Source: an uncultured Draconibacterium sp. (GTDB taxonomy: Bacteria > Bacteroidota > Bacteroidia > Bacteroidales > Prolixibacteraceae). Taken from it: a stretch of 64,000 nt of DNA. Position numbers and translations under genes: made by a program. Of the stretch, positions 27,028 to 37,030 are shown one piece after another. Below the pieces are notes generated by a model. It was not told the origin of the DNA. It worked only from the letters and a program-made list of their open reading frames with translations, and did no database searches. Each line of letters starts with the position of its first letter. Positions within the stretch are counted from its first letter, which is position 1. Where the stretch lies: positions 2,496,134 to 2,560,133 of the forward strand of contig NZ_OY781884.1 in assembly GCF_963677155.1 (NCBI RefSeq), given 5' to 3'.

Positions 27028-29412
27028 ATGATGAATTTATTATTTTTCAAACTAGCATTTCGAAGTTTATTAAAAAACAGACTAAATACATTTATAAATA
27101 TACTTGGATTTTCGTTGGGTATTGCTGCCAGCCTGTTTATTTTCTTGTTTATAAATTATGAAAATAGTTTCGATAATTTTCACCCAAACAGAGAACGAAT
27201 ATATCGGGTTATGGGGGCATTTAATATGGCAGATGGTGTTAACCAAACTGGTTTTGGATGGTTCCCTACAGCTCCGGCTGTAAAAAACGGAATTCCTGGG
27301 GTTGAGGATTTTTGTCGGGTAACTGAAAGTACCAAAGCCAAATGTTACAATAATGGTAACCTATATAAGCTGGGCAGTCTGCGAAGTGTTGACGATAATT
27401 TCTTTCATTTCTTCAACTTTCAGCTTTTAAACGGCAACCCGGAAACAGTGTTAAACAGTGCAGATAAAATTGTGCTGACAGAAGAAAAAGCAAAACACAT
27501 TTTTGGCAACAAAAACCCTCTCGGAGAACCACTCTTATATAATCATAAAGTATTTACAGTTTCGGGCATTGCCGCCAACCCGCCATCAAATACCCAGTTT
27601 GCTTTCGATGCGCTTACTTCTGTAAAGTACATTGAGCAAAGCGATGAGTATTGGAAAGGCTGGGGGGGAGGTATAACATTTTTGTCGTACATCCTGCTTG
27701 AAAGAGGCATAAAACCAGAACAGATAGAAAATGCCCTACCTGCACTGCTTCAACAAGAAGTAAATCAATACTGGGAAAAAGAAGGAGGCATGACGCTCTC
27801 TGCAAAACTTCAGAATATTGAAGATGTACATCTTTCTGATGGAACAATAGCTTATGATGTAAGTTCTGCCCGGAATAAAAAAAGTCTAACGGTTGTCGCA
27901 AGCATTAGTTTATTAATTCTATTACTGGCAGTTATCAATTATATCATTTTGTATACGGCTCAAATTATCTCGAAAATAAAAGACAACGGGATTTTGAAAA
28001 TTCACGGTGCTGGGAAAAGAGGCTTATTTGCTCAAACCTATGCCGAAGTCTTTATTATTGCAGGAATAGCCTCACTTTTGGGAATTCTTTCGTTGACAGT
28101 GGGACTAAACTTCTTAAATACCCATTTGCATACAGCGGTTTCGGTAAGTCAAAACATTGTAATAGCGTTGGTATTTTTAGCTGCCCTAATTTTTGTATTG
28201 TCAACCATTGTAACCTTAATTTCAACGCGAAAGATTTTTGCAACAAATCCAATTGATTCAATTAAAAACAACACTATTTCAGGGAGTTCCAGAAACACTC
28301 AAGCGAATTTTCTGGTTACATTTCAGTTTGCAGCCGTAATTTTATTGCTGATTTCGGTTTTTGTAGTTTCACGGCAAAACAAGTTTTTACTGAATCACGA
28401 ATTGGGTTTTGACAAAGAAAATATACTTACTCTGTATTCCGACGAAGAGTTTCTTAACAAAGAATTGGAAGGTTTTAAGCAACAATTAAAAAGCAGGGCT
28501 GAAATTCGTTCGGTAAGCTTGTCGAGCCAGCCGGTTGGTACCGGAATTACGCAAAATGGTTACAGCATTGGCGATGAATCCAATAAAATAATGATTAACG
28601 CCCTCTATACGGATGCTGATTTTTTAAACTGCTTCGATATAAAATTGCTTAGTGGTGAAAATTTTAGCGGAAATGAAAGTCGCGACAATAATGCTATTTT
28701 GATCAATCAGGAACTTGCCAAAAAAGTAGGATGGTCTAATCCTTTAGATAAAACCATTAACAGGGATGGCGATTTAAAAATAATAGGTGTTGTGAAAGAT
28801 TTCAACTTTTCATCGCTTTCGCATCAAATTCGTCCGGTTTTAATTATGGCTAACCCCGATTGGGATGGATGGGGATATTATGTAATAAACATCCGTTATC
28901 AAACCACGGATATTCAGGCATTAGTAAAACAAATTGGACAAATGTGGCAAAAACGTTTTCCGGAAACGCCTTACGAAATTCGTTTTCTTGATGATATGTT
29001 GGCATCGAACTATAAATCTTTGGAGGCACAACAAAAAATCATCAGTTTCTTTAGCCTGCTGGGGATGATTATTGCAGTTGTTGGTTTATTTGGTTTAACG
29101 GTATTTGTTACCAAAAAGAGGATAAAAGAAATCGGCATCCGAAAAGTAAACGGCGCAAAAATTTCCGAAGTAATAATAATGCTCAATAAGGATTTTGTAA
29201 AGTGGGTAATAATAGCTTTTGTATTAGCAACTCCCATTGCGTACTACGCCATGAATAAATGGCTCGAAAACTTTGCATATAAAACCACCCTGAGTTGGTG
29301 GATTTTTGCCCTCGCCGGTTTATTGGCTCTGGGAATTGCATTGTTAACGGTTAGTTGGCAAAGTTGGCGTGCTGCTACTAGAAATCCTGTTGAGGCGTTG
29401 AGATACGAATAA
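27028..29412 (+). CDS. FtsX/MacB-type double permease, array member 8
   Basis: 794 residues, 19 bases after member 7. Ectodomain 1 contains a run of seven G bases (27662-27668) encoding the GWGGG of a conserved tryptophan-glycine loop. The half-1 coupling loop is degenerate (KIKDNGILKIHGAGKR, lacking KEIG), while half 2 is KEIGIRKVNGA from 700. Ectodomain 2 has QPVGTGITQNGY, LLSGENF and VKDFNFSSLS. The C-terminal module is one of the consensus copies. Member 9 begins only 9 bases after its stop, the tightest junction in the array. Confidence 0.94.
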   Translation: MMNLLFFKLAFRSLLKNRLNTFINILGFSLGIAASLFIFLFINYENSFDNFHPNRERIYRVMGAFNMADGVNQTGFGWFPTAPAVKNGIPGVEDFCRVTESTKAKCYNNGNLYKLGSLRSVDDNFFHFFNFQLLNGNPETVLNSADKIVLTEEKAKHIFGNKNPLGEPLLYNHKVFTVSGIAANPPSNTQFAFDALTSVKYIEQSDEYWKGWGGGITFLSYILLERGIKPEQIENALPALLQQEVNQYWEKEGGMTLSAKLQNIEDVHLSDGTIAYDVSSARNKKSLTVVASISLLILLLAVINYIILYTAQIISKIKDNGILKIHGAGKRGLFAQTYAEVFIIAGIASLLGILSLTVGLNFLNTHLHTAVSVSQNIVIALVFLAALIFVLSTIVTLISTRKIFATNPIDSIKNNTISGSSRNTQANFLVTFQFAAVILLLISVFVVSRQNKFLLNHELGFDKENILTLYSDEEFLNKELEGFKQQLKSRAEIRSVSLSSQPVGTGITQNGYSIGDESNKIMINALYTDADFLNCFDIKLLSGENFSGNESRDNNAILINQELAKKVGWSNPLDKTINRDGDLKIIGVVKDFNFSSLSHQIRPVLIMANPDWDGWGYYVINIRYQTTDIQALVKQIGQMWQKRFPETPYEIRFLDDMLASNYKSLEAQQKIISFFSLLGMIIAVVGLFGLTVFVTKKRIKEIGIRKVNGAKISEVIIMLNKDFVKWVIIAFVLATPIAYYAMNKWLENFAYKTTLSWWIFALAGLLALGIALLTVSWQSWRAATRNPVEALRYE

Positions 29413-29421
29413 TGTATAATT

Positions 29422-31815
29422 ATGAATTTAACAAACCTGAAAGTATCAATACGCAACGCCCGAAAAAATGGGGTGATTTCGTTTGCTAAAATATTTGGAC
29501 TGAGCATTTCGTTTGCCGTTATTTTATTTGCGGTAAGCTATGTGTACTACGAAACCAGTTTCGATAAAAGCATTACCGATGCCAATTGTATTTATCGCTG
29601 CTTAGTACAGGGAAATTATAATAACGAAGCATTAGACTATGCCGTAACCAGTGCTGCACAAGGCCCTTCAACAGTTGCGAACATACCTGAAGTTTCAGAA
29701 TCGCTGCGTATTTTCAATCAGGGAGAAGCTGATATCTCGGTCGATAAAAAAAATTACCTGAAAGGAAAGTTGTTTTATTCTGATGCTAACTTTTTTAAAT
29801 TTTGGAACATTCATTTAACAAGTAATATAGACGAACCTTTGGCTGCAAACAATTACGTAGTGATATCCGAAAGTTTGGCTAAAAAAATGTTTGGCTCTGT
29901 AAACGCTGCTTTAGATAAAAATATCACATTCCGTAGTAATGAATGCACCATCACAGGCGTATTTTCCGATTTACTAAAGAATTTTCATCTCAAAATCGAT
30001 TTTCTTCAGTCTATAGAAAAAGAAATTAAAGGCAATCTAAGTTGGGGAAACCAAAGTTATTACACGTACATAAAAACGGTTTCGCCAAATATTAACATTG
30101 ATGATTTGAATTTCAAAATTAGCAAGAATGTTTATACTCATTTTGATCAAGGAGTTGATGCAGAAAAGGCTCAAACATTTGACGAGCTAAGATATGACGA
30201 AAACAACTATTGTTTTTATACGGTTGAACCGTTAAGTGACATCCATTTCAGCAAACATAAATTCGACTCGGCAACAACAGCCAATAAAACGTACGTTTAT
30301 GGTGCAATAATCCTGGCGCTTTTGGTACTTCTAATTTCGTCAATTAATTTCATCAATCTGTCCATTGCCAATCTTTCAACACGTTACAAAGAAGTGGGCA
30401 TTCGTAAAACAATCGGGGCTTTGAGAGCGCATATTGTAAGCCAATTCTTAAACGAAACCCTTGTTTTCTTTATCGTTTTGCTCGTTGTTGCCATCGGGAT
30501 TTTCATTGCATTTAGCAATTCGTTATCGCAGTATTTAGGGTTTGACATCAGTTTAACAACTATAAATTTCATTAAAATTATTGCTGTTTGCTCGGCATTC
30601 TTGCTGCTGTTCTTGCTCAGTATTAACGTTATTCCAATTTGGATGACCTCCCACAACGAAACGCTTAACCTGATAAAAGGAAAAAGCAACAAGCGCAAAC
30701 AACAATGGGGCAGTAACACATTTGTACTCATCCAATTTATGTTGTCGGTGGTGATTATCCTGTCCTCGGTAATTATGACCAAACAAATTAATTATATAGT
30801 TACCAAAGACAAGGGGTACACTTCTGAAAATGTAATGTCAATTAATCTTTGGCGTTTGTCGGAACAACGGCGCGAAAGTTTTATGAAACAGTTGGAAACC
30901 TATCCGACGATTCAATCGGTAAGTAGTTCAATGCGTGCCATTGGGTATGACATCGGAATGAACGGTGCCTATTTTGAAAACAGAAACGATGAATCGAATT
31001 ATTTTCATCCAAGTATTCTTCCCGTGGATGCCAATTTTGCCAAAACCTTTGGAATGGAAATGAAGGAAGGCCGTTTTTTCAACACGTCTCTTGAAACAGA
31101 TAAAAATGCGGCCATTATTAACGAAGCAGCCGCTGCCGAATATAAAAAAGAAGGTTTGCTTATTGGGAAAAGACTGATTGCCGATGGCGACTTTGAAATA
31201 ATCGGAATTGTGAAAAATTTTAATTTCCGTTCATTGCATCACGCCGTTGAACCATTGGTAATAACCTATTCAAAAAATCAGGGTAATGTTTATTTGAAAA
31301 TCTCGATGGAAAATTCGGCTGAGGTTATTGCTACCGTTCAAAAGCTATGGAACGAATTCAATATCAATCAGGAATTTGATTATAAATTTATTGATGATAT
31401 TTTGGCTTACAACTATGCCAAAGACCAACAAGCTAAGAAACTACTGATGATTCTCTCTCTAATTTCAATTGTCATTGCTTGTGTGGGATTGTATGCTGTA
31501 AGTTTCTTCACCATCATTCGGAAAACAAAAGAAATCGGCGTAAGAAAAGTGAACGGTGCCACTATTTCAGAGATAATGAAAATGCTAAATATCAACTTTG
31601 TAAAATGGGTTTTACTATCGTTCATCATTGCTACACCAATTGCATATTACACAATGCACAAATGGCTCGAAAACTTTGCCTACAAAACCACTTTAAGTTG
31701 GTGGATATTTGCCTTAGCAGGTGTATTAGCGATGGGAATTGCTTTGTTAACTGTTAGCTGGCAAAGCTGGAGGGCGGCTACGAGGAATCCGGTGGAGGCG
31801 TTGAGGTATGAATAA
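29422..31815 (+). CDS. FtsX/MacB-type double permease, array member 9
   Basis: 797 residues. The half-1 coupling loop RYKEVGIRKTIGALRAH is near canonical and half 2 is KEIGVRKVNGA from 703. Ectodomain 1 has YSDANFFKFWNI. Ectodomain 2 has an extended NGAYFENRNDESNYFHPS region before MKEGRFF and VKNFNFRSLH. The C-terminal module departs from consensus at its start (NINFVKWVLLSF, YTMHKW) and then becomes standard. The last 66 bases of DNA are almost identical to the end of the next gene, member 10, whose body belongs to a different subfamily. Confidence 0.94.
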   Translation: MNLTNLKVSIRNARKNGVISFAKIFGLSISFAVILFAVSYVYYETSFDKSITDANCIYRCLVQGNYNNEALDYAVTSAAQGPSTVANIPEVSESLRIFNQGEADISVDKKNYLKGKLFYSDANFFKFWNIHLTSNIDEPLAANNYVVISESLAKKMFGSVNAALDKNITFRSNECTITGVFSDLLKNFHLKIDFLQSIEKEIKGNLSWGNQSYYTYIKTVSPNINIDDLNFKISKNVYTHFDQGVDAEKAQTFDELRYDENNYCFYTVEPLSDIHFSKHKFDSATTANKTYVYGAIILALLVLLISSINFINLSIANLSTRYKEVGIRKTIGALRAHIVSQFLNETLVFFIVLLVVAIGIFIAFSNSLSQYLGFDISLTTINFIKIIAVCSAFLLLFLLSINVIPIWMTSHNETLNLIKGKSNKRKQQWGSNTFVLIQFMLSVVIILSSVIMTKQINYIVTKDKGYTSENVMSINLWRLSEQRRESFMKQLETYPTIQSVSSSMRAIGYDIGMNGAYFENRNDESNYFHPSILPVDANFAKTFGMEMKEGRFFNTSLETDKNAAIINEAAAAEYKKEGLLIGKRLIADGDFEIIGIVKNFNFRSLHHAVEPLVITYSKNQGNVYLKISMENSAEVIATVQKLWNEFNINQEFDYKFIDDILAYNYAKDQQAKKLLMILSLISIVIACVGLYAVSFFTIIRKTKEIGVRKVNGATISEIMKMLNINFVKWVLLSFIIATPIAYYTMHKWLENFAYKTTLSWWIFALAGVLAMGIALLTVSWQSWRAATRNPVEALRYE

Positions 31816-31845
31816 AACATTGAAACAAAATTTTAATAGAAAGCT

Positions 31846-34200
31846 ATGAAAAATTTGAAATTCGCTTTTCGAATGTTGAGAAGAAACCCTTTACTGGTTT
31901 ATATAAGTATTCCCGGACTGGCTGTTGGTCTGTGTGCTCTATTACTTTTGACCAATTACCTGAAATACGAATTTAGTTTCGATAAACATTTTCTCAACAA
32001 CGATCGCGTGTTGCGGCTTTGCAATACCTTGCACGAAGAAAATGGTCCCCGTTATTTGTCTGAATCACTTCGTACAGATTATACACAATTACCTCTGCAA
32101 GTTCCCGAAATAGAAAAGGCGGTTCAGTTGTATCCGGGCTGGGATATAAAAGTAAAAACAGAGAAAAACATTTTCAAGGATTTACAAGTAATGTACACCG
32201 ATGAAGAATTTTTCGACGTTTTTGGATTAAAGCTACTGGAAGGAAATACTTCAGAAGCGCTTGCCGGAAAACAGAATATAGTACTTACAAACTCAACTGC
32301 TGAAAAGCTCTTCGGGACAACAGATTGTGTTGGGAAAACACTTTCACTAGATGGTTCCGATTTGTTTGTGTCGGGCGTAATGGTCGATATGCCCAAAACC
32401 ACGCATTTTTATTTCGACATGCTGCAACCTATGAAAGCCAACGATTTTATTATCCAACAAGGCAGCCTCGAATTTTCTACTTACTATCTGATTAAAGAGG
32501 GGGTGGAATTGAAAACAGCCGAAAGGAATATTGCGGCAGCAAACGATGAACTGATGAAAGTATGGAAAAACCGAGGAAAATTAAACGATACAAAAACCGA
32601 AACCAGTACCGAGCTGTTGCGGGATATTCATTTGCATACCAAAACGCAGAGCGACATGGTACCAAAAACAAATCACGCCCAGCTTTTTATCATGATTGGT
32701 ATTGCATTTTTTGTTTTTCTGATAGCGCTTGTCAATTTTGTTAATATGTATTTGCTGCATGGCGAAAAACGTATTGCCGAAATAGCTTCGCGAAAAGTGG
32801 CGGGTGCGACACGCAATAACCTTGCCGGTCAGTTCTTTCGCGAAAACGGCATCATTGCTTTTTTTGCATTGCTTATGGGGGTAGGATTGGCTGTTATTAT
32901 TCAGCCATTCTTTTCTCGAATGATAAATCTGCCATTAACTGTAGATGATATGTTCACTCCGCTGGGCCTTATCATAATTGTGTCCATTTTGATTTTACTT
33001 GTCCTGATAGCAGGAGCTTACCCAAGCCTTCATTTGTCGAAAATAAATCTGGTTTCAGGATTAAAAGGCAAGCGTCAAAACATTTCACATGGCGGGCTTT
33101 CCAAATCGGTTGTTCTGGTACAGTTTTTTATTACAGCGTTGCTTATTTCTTCGCTTATTATTATCCGTGCTCAGATAAACTACATGAAAGATGTACCACT
33201 AGGTTTTAATGCGAAAAATGTGGTAGCCATTCAGGATTTTTCAGGGCAGGCTGCAAAAAATGCCGTTTCCATTAAAAATGAGTTGGAGAAATTGCCTTTT
33301 ATTCAAAGTGTTGGTATTTCGCAACATCGTATGGGCGGCGGTTGCAGCGGGCAATCTATTGCTTTGTTAAATGATGCGAATGAAAAAACTATCAATGAAT
33401 ACCGGGTAATGCCCGGATTTGGTGAAACCATGCAATTGCAATTAGAAGAAGGTCGTTTTTTTACTGATAGCCAGGCAGATAACAATAGTGTTATATTGAA
33501 TGAAGCAGCAGTAAAAATGCTTGGTTTGCAATTTAGCGCCGGTATGCAGGTTTTATATAAAGGCGACCCCGTAAAAGTTACCGGAATTGTTAAGGACTTT
33601 TATTTTAACGGCTATGCCGGAAAATCGGTAGAACCTCTTGTTTTATCTCGCTCCGATGGTTTCGGTTTTCTTATTTACCTGCGTACTTTCGGAAACTTTA
33701 CTCAATACAATCAAAAAGAGGTGGCAGATATCATTAAACAGTTTGACCCTGATTACATGATGTCTTTTTCATCACTTGAAGATGTGTATGCAGCAAAATT
33801 CGAAAAAGATGAACGGGTATATAGCATGGTGTCATCGGGAGCCTGGCTGGCTATTTTGCTGAGTTTTGCCGGAATGCTTGCCCTTTCGGTACTAAACGTA
33901 ACACGCCGCACCAAAGAAATTGGAATTCGTAAAGTAATTGGCAGTAGTGAAGCTGCCATTTTACACAGTTTGTTGAGCGAAACATTTATTTTAGTCAGCA
34001 TTGCTTCAGTATTTGCTTTTGGTGTATCGTACCTATTAATGGATAGTTGGTTAAGCAACTACGCCGAAAAAGTAAACATGCATTTATATTATTTCCTTCT
34101 TAGCGGAATTTTTGCCTTTGCCATAACATTCTTTGCTGTTAGTTGGCAAAGCTGGAGGGCGGCTACGCGGAATCCGGTGGAGGCATTGAGGTATGAATAA
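31846..34200 (+). CDS. FtsX/MacB-type double permease, array member 10 (subfamily of member 1)
   Basis: 784 residues starting MKNLKFAFRMLRRNP, closest to member 1 throughout both ectodomains (HRMGGGCSGQS, NEYRVMPGFGETMQL, LEEGRFF, VKDFYFNG). Coupling loops are RIAEIASRKVAGATRNN and KEIGIRKVIGS (from 690). Its C-terminal module lacks the NKWLENFAYKT block. Then, at VSWQSWRAATRNPVEALRYE, both protein and DNA switch to the array consensus, closely matching the end of member 9. Member 1 has VGWQSW at this point, so a short tail patch may have been copied from member 9. Spacing is 30 bases from member 9. Confidence 0.94.
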   Translation: MKNLKFAFRMLRRNPLLVYISIPGLAVGLCALLLLTNYLKYEFSFDKHFLNNDRVLRLCNTLHEENGPRYLSESLRTDYTQLPLQVPEIEKAVQLYPGWDIKVKTEKNIFKDLQVMYTDEEFFDVFGLKLLEGNTSEALAGKQNIVLTNSTAEKLFGTTDCVGKTLSLDGSDLFVSGVMVDMPKTTHFYFDMLQPMKANDFIIQQGSLEFSTYYLIKEGVELKTAERNIAAANDELMKVWKNRGKLNDTKTETSTELLRDIHLHTKTQSDMVPKTNHAQLFIMIGIAFFVFLIALVNFVNMYLLHGEKRIAEIASRKVAGATRNNLAGQFFRENGIIAFFALLMGVGLAVIIQPFFSRMINLPLTVDDMFTPLGLIIIVSILILLVLIAGAYPSLHLSKINLVSGLKGKRQNISHGGLSKSVVLVQFFITALLISSLIIIRAQINYMKDVPLGFNAKNVVAIQDFSGQAAKNAVSIKNELEKLPFIQSVGISQHRMGGGCSGQSIALLNDANEKTINEYRVMPGFGETMQLQLEEGRFFTDSQADNNSVILNEAAVKMLGLQFSAGMQVLYKGDPVKVTGIVKDFYFNGYAGKSVEPLVLSRSDGFGFLIYLRTFGNFTQYNQKEVADIIKQFDPDYMMSFSSLEDVYAAKFEKDERVYSMVSSGAWLAILLSFAGMLALSVLNVTRRTKEIGIRKVIGSSEAAILHSLLSETFILVSIASVFAFGVSYLLMDSWLSNYAEKVNMHLYYFLLSGIFAFAITFFAVSWQSWRAATRNPVEALRYE

Positions 34201-34232
34201 GGAAAAAGGAATTAACAAATAATATTTACACA

Positions 34233-36563
34233 ATGGTCAGGCATTATTTAAAAACAGCAATTAGGAGCTTACAGAGAAACAGGTTTTACTCGGCACTAAG
34301 CATCGGTGGTTTTGCGGTGGGATTTGCCGTATGTATTATAATTGGGCTGTATGCTTACAGTGAATTTTCTGTTGATACAGTTTTTAAAGACTACAATCAT
34401 ATTTACAGGTTGGTAGATATTGATTCAAAATTTTCTGATGAAAAAACCACCGCTTTTGATTACAATCTCAGAACAATATTAAAAGATAATTACAGCGAAA
34501 TTGAATATGTGGCTCCATACAAAATTAGCAGTAGCAATAACTTTTTATTGCTGACTGAAAACAAAAGTTTTAAGTATGATTACAGCATGAAGACGACAGA
34601 CGAAATGTTCGACTTGCTATCAATCAAAATCATAGAAAAATCAAGAAATAACGATTTACTGGATAATAACTCTGTTGTGCTCACACAATCAATGGCTAAT
34701 AAAATGTTTGAGGGAGAAAATGCTATTGGTAAAAGAATTTCAATAGACGAATTTCAAGGAAGAACTGAATTATTTGTATCTGCGGTTGTTGAAGATTTGC
34801 CTAAAAATACAAGTTTCCCCGACATTTCTATTTTTCTGAATATTGAAAGAGGTTTGCAATATAGTCAAATGGGAAATGGAGAGTATAGCGTTAATCCTGT
34901 AAATTATTATGTGAAATTATTAGATAATATAAATCCTGCCGATTTCAAAAACAGATTAAACAATAGCCTGAAAAGTTATCAGAAAATACATGAACAAGTT
35001 GAATTACAACCGATATCCGATATTTATATGTCGTCAACTGATATTCACGATGGATCACCCTATACAAAAAGAGGAAATACAAAACTGATATTCCTGTTAG
35101 CTTCCATCGCAATACTGATATTGGTACTATCTGTAATTAATTATATTAACTATTCCATCGCCCAGCATCAATCGCAAATAAAAATTATAGGAATAAGAAA
35201 AACGAACGGTGCTGCTTTTTCGAATATTTTTAAATATTTTCTTTCAGAATCATTTATCGGCGTATTTATAGCAATAACAATAGCGTTACTATTATCATTA
35301 CTTTTCCTTCCCTTTGCGAACCAATTGTTGGGTAGCAAAGTTGGTTCAGGATTACTATTTCAGCCAATGCCATTCCTGATTTTCATTCTAACGATTGGCT
35401 CTGTCATTCTCATTAATACACTTATACAACAATGGGGTTTGGTAAAGTTCAACATACTAAAATACCTGAAAGGTGGAAATGTTAAACGTGGAGGAAGTTT
35501 TGCCACCAATGTACTTTCTGTTTCACAATTTGCAGTTGCCATAAGCTTATTTATATGTTTGTTCTTTATCAACAAGCAACTTCATTTTGCAAAACACGCC
35601 GACCTCGGGTTTCAAAAAGAAAATATCATTTACCTGAAACTGAATAGTAATCTGAAAATGGCAAATGCCCTGAAAAGTGAAATAGAAAAACTGCCATTTG
35701 TGGAGAGTTCATCGATTAGCCAGGGTATTCCAGGTACAATAAATGCTCAAACCTCAGATGGATATTTAATTTACGCAGACAACGATTTTACAAATACATA
35801 TGACATTGAAATGCTTGAAAACTGGGCAATTGGAAAGGGAAAAACCGATAAAATCTGTATTGTAAATGAAACGGGAATAAAAAAGAATCAATGGAAAGAA
35901 AGTGAAAATCCAAAGTTCGGAGACTATACTATCATTGGTGTAATGAAAGATTTCAAATTTATGTCATTCAAGGAAGCCGTAACCCCTGTAATTATTGCCA
36001 TCGACCATCGGTACATTAATAACTTTCCAAATTATTCCATCCGTTTATCCAAAGGAAATATATCCGCTCAATTAGCAGAAATAGAAAATGTATGGAAATC
36101 GGTTATACCGGAGGAATACCCGATGGAATTTGAATTTATTGATGACAGGCTTAGTGTAATGTACGCAAAAGACGAACAACTTGGTAAAGCAATTTCGGTT
36201 TTTTCAATGGTCGCATTTATTCTTGTTGTACTCGGCATACTCGGACAGGTGTTTCAAATCTGCATCAATAAAATCAAAGAAATAGGTATTCGCAAAGTAA
36301 ACGGGGCAACGTTACTGGATATTTTCAAAATCATCAACTACCGTTTTATAATCTGGGTATTTGTGGCATTTATAATTGCATCTCCAATAGCTTATAAACT
36401 TATGCAGAAATGGCTCGAGAGTTTTGCTTATAAAACAAGTTTAGACTGGTGGGTATTTGCACTGACGGGATTAGGGACTTTTGCATTTGTTGTAACCATT
36501 GTAACCCTGCAAAACTGGAATACAGCTACACGGAACCCGGTGGAAGCGTTGAGGTATGAATAA
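34233..36563 (+). CDS. FtsX/MacB-type double permease, array member 11
   Basis: 776 residues. Its N-terminus (NRFYSALSIGGFAVGFAVC) groups it with members 13 and 14. The half-1 coupling loop is QIKIIGIRKTNGAAFSN and half 2 KEIGIRKVNGA from 682. Ectodomain 2 is reduced: the usual EGRxF element is replaced by MLENWAIGKGKTDK before VMKDFKFMSFK. The C-terminal module is one of the most divergent (QKWLESFAYKTSLDWW, then GLGTFAFVVTIVTLQNWNTA), but it still ends ATRNPVEALRYE with the same 95-residue length. It is followed by the largest gap in the array, 467 bases, which holds a permease fossil. Confidence 0.93.
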   Translation: MVRHYLKTAIRSLQRNRFYSALSIGGFAVGFAVCIIIGLYAYSEFSVDTVFKDYNHIYRLVDIDSKFSDEKTTAFDYNLRTILKDNYSEIEYVAPYKISSSNNFLLLTENKSFKYDYSMKTTDEMFDLLSIKIIEKSRNNDLLDNNSVVLTQSMANKMFEGENAIGKRISIDEFQGRTELFVSAVVEDLPKNTSFPDISIFLNIERGLQYSQMGNGEYSVNPVNYYVKLLDNINPADFKNRLNNSLKSYQKIHEQVELQPISDIYMSSTDIHDGSPYTKRGNTKLIFLLASIAILILVLSVINYINYSIAQHQSQIKIIGIRKTNGAAFSNIFKYFLSESFIGVFIAITIALLLSLLFLPFANQLLGSKVGSGLLFQPMPFLIFILTIGSVILINTLIQQWGLVKFNILKYLKGGNVKRGGSFATNVLSVSQFAVAISLFICLFFINKQLHFAKHADLGFQKENIIYLKLNSNLKMANALKSEIEKLPFVESSSISQGIPGTINAQTSDGYLIYADNDFTNTYDIEMLENWAIGKGKTDKICIVNETGIKKNQWKESENPKFGDYTIIGVMKDFKFMSFKEAVTPVIIAIDHRYINNFPNYSIRLSKGNISAQLAEIENVWKSVIPEEYPMEFEFIDDRLSVMYAKDEQLGKAISVFSMVAFILVVLGILGQVFQICINKIKEIGIRKVNGATLLDIFKIINYRFIIWVFVAFIIASPIAYKLMQKWLESFAYKTSLDWWVFALTGLGTFAFVVTIVTLQNWNTATRNPVEALRYE

Positions 36564-36576
36564 GTAATTTATATTA

Positions 36577-36867
36577 TGAAATATTTTAGTTTCAATATCC
36601 TCTGAAGTTGCAAGTTGTTGAATTTCAATTGGGCTTTTTATTAGTGTTGTTTATGTGTTGGCTATTATATTATGAGTAGAAGATGAACTGAGCTATGATT
36701 TGTTCAACAAAAATGCCGACCGGAATACCGTATTATTGTTCACGCAGGTGAAAACTTGCTTGGAGAGAAAACACTAACCTTTTGGGCAAAATAAGTCGGT
36801 AAACGAAGTTGTAATACCAAAACCATTCAATTTGGTTATCAATTATTTCAACATGTATTTGGTATAA
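36577..36867 (+). pseudogene. Decayed permease fragment between members 11 and 12
   Basis: Reading from 36628 gives IGLFISVVYVLAIIL, a stop, then VEDELSYDLFNKNADR, which matches TM1 and the following SELSYDKFHKNADR-type motif of the array permeases. Just upstream, KLLNF is one base out of frame with it. Further on, at 36832-36867, LVINYFNMYLV matches the TM2 region of FtsX (compare VNFVNMYL in member 10) and is followed by a stop. The remnant therefore has an in-frame stop, a frameshift and a large internal deletion. The rest of the gap (to 37030) is AT-rich. A TAATTTTG at 36865-36872 could be a weak -7 element for member 12, but no good -33 element was found. Confidence 0.75.
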
Positions 36868-37030
36868 TTTTGGTGAAAATTTTAACACGAAGTGTATAAA
36901 TATTTTACAGCATTGCTGTTCCTTTTTTGTTAAGTGTTTCTTTTTTAAGCTTTAGCAGTTAAGGCATGAGAGTTGTTTTATGGAAATATACAAGTTGATA
37001 ATAATGATTAAAAAAATAAGCAAATAAGAG

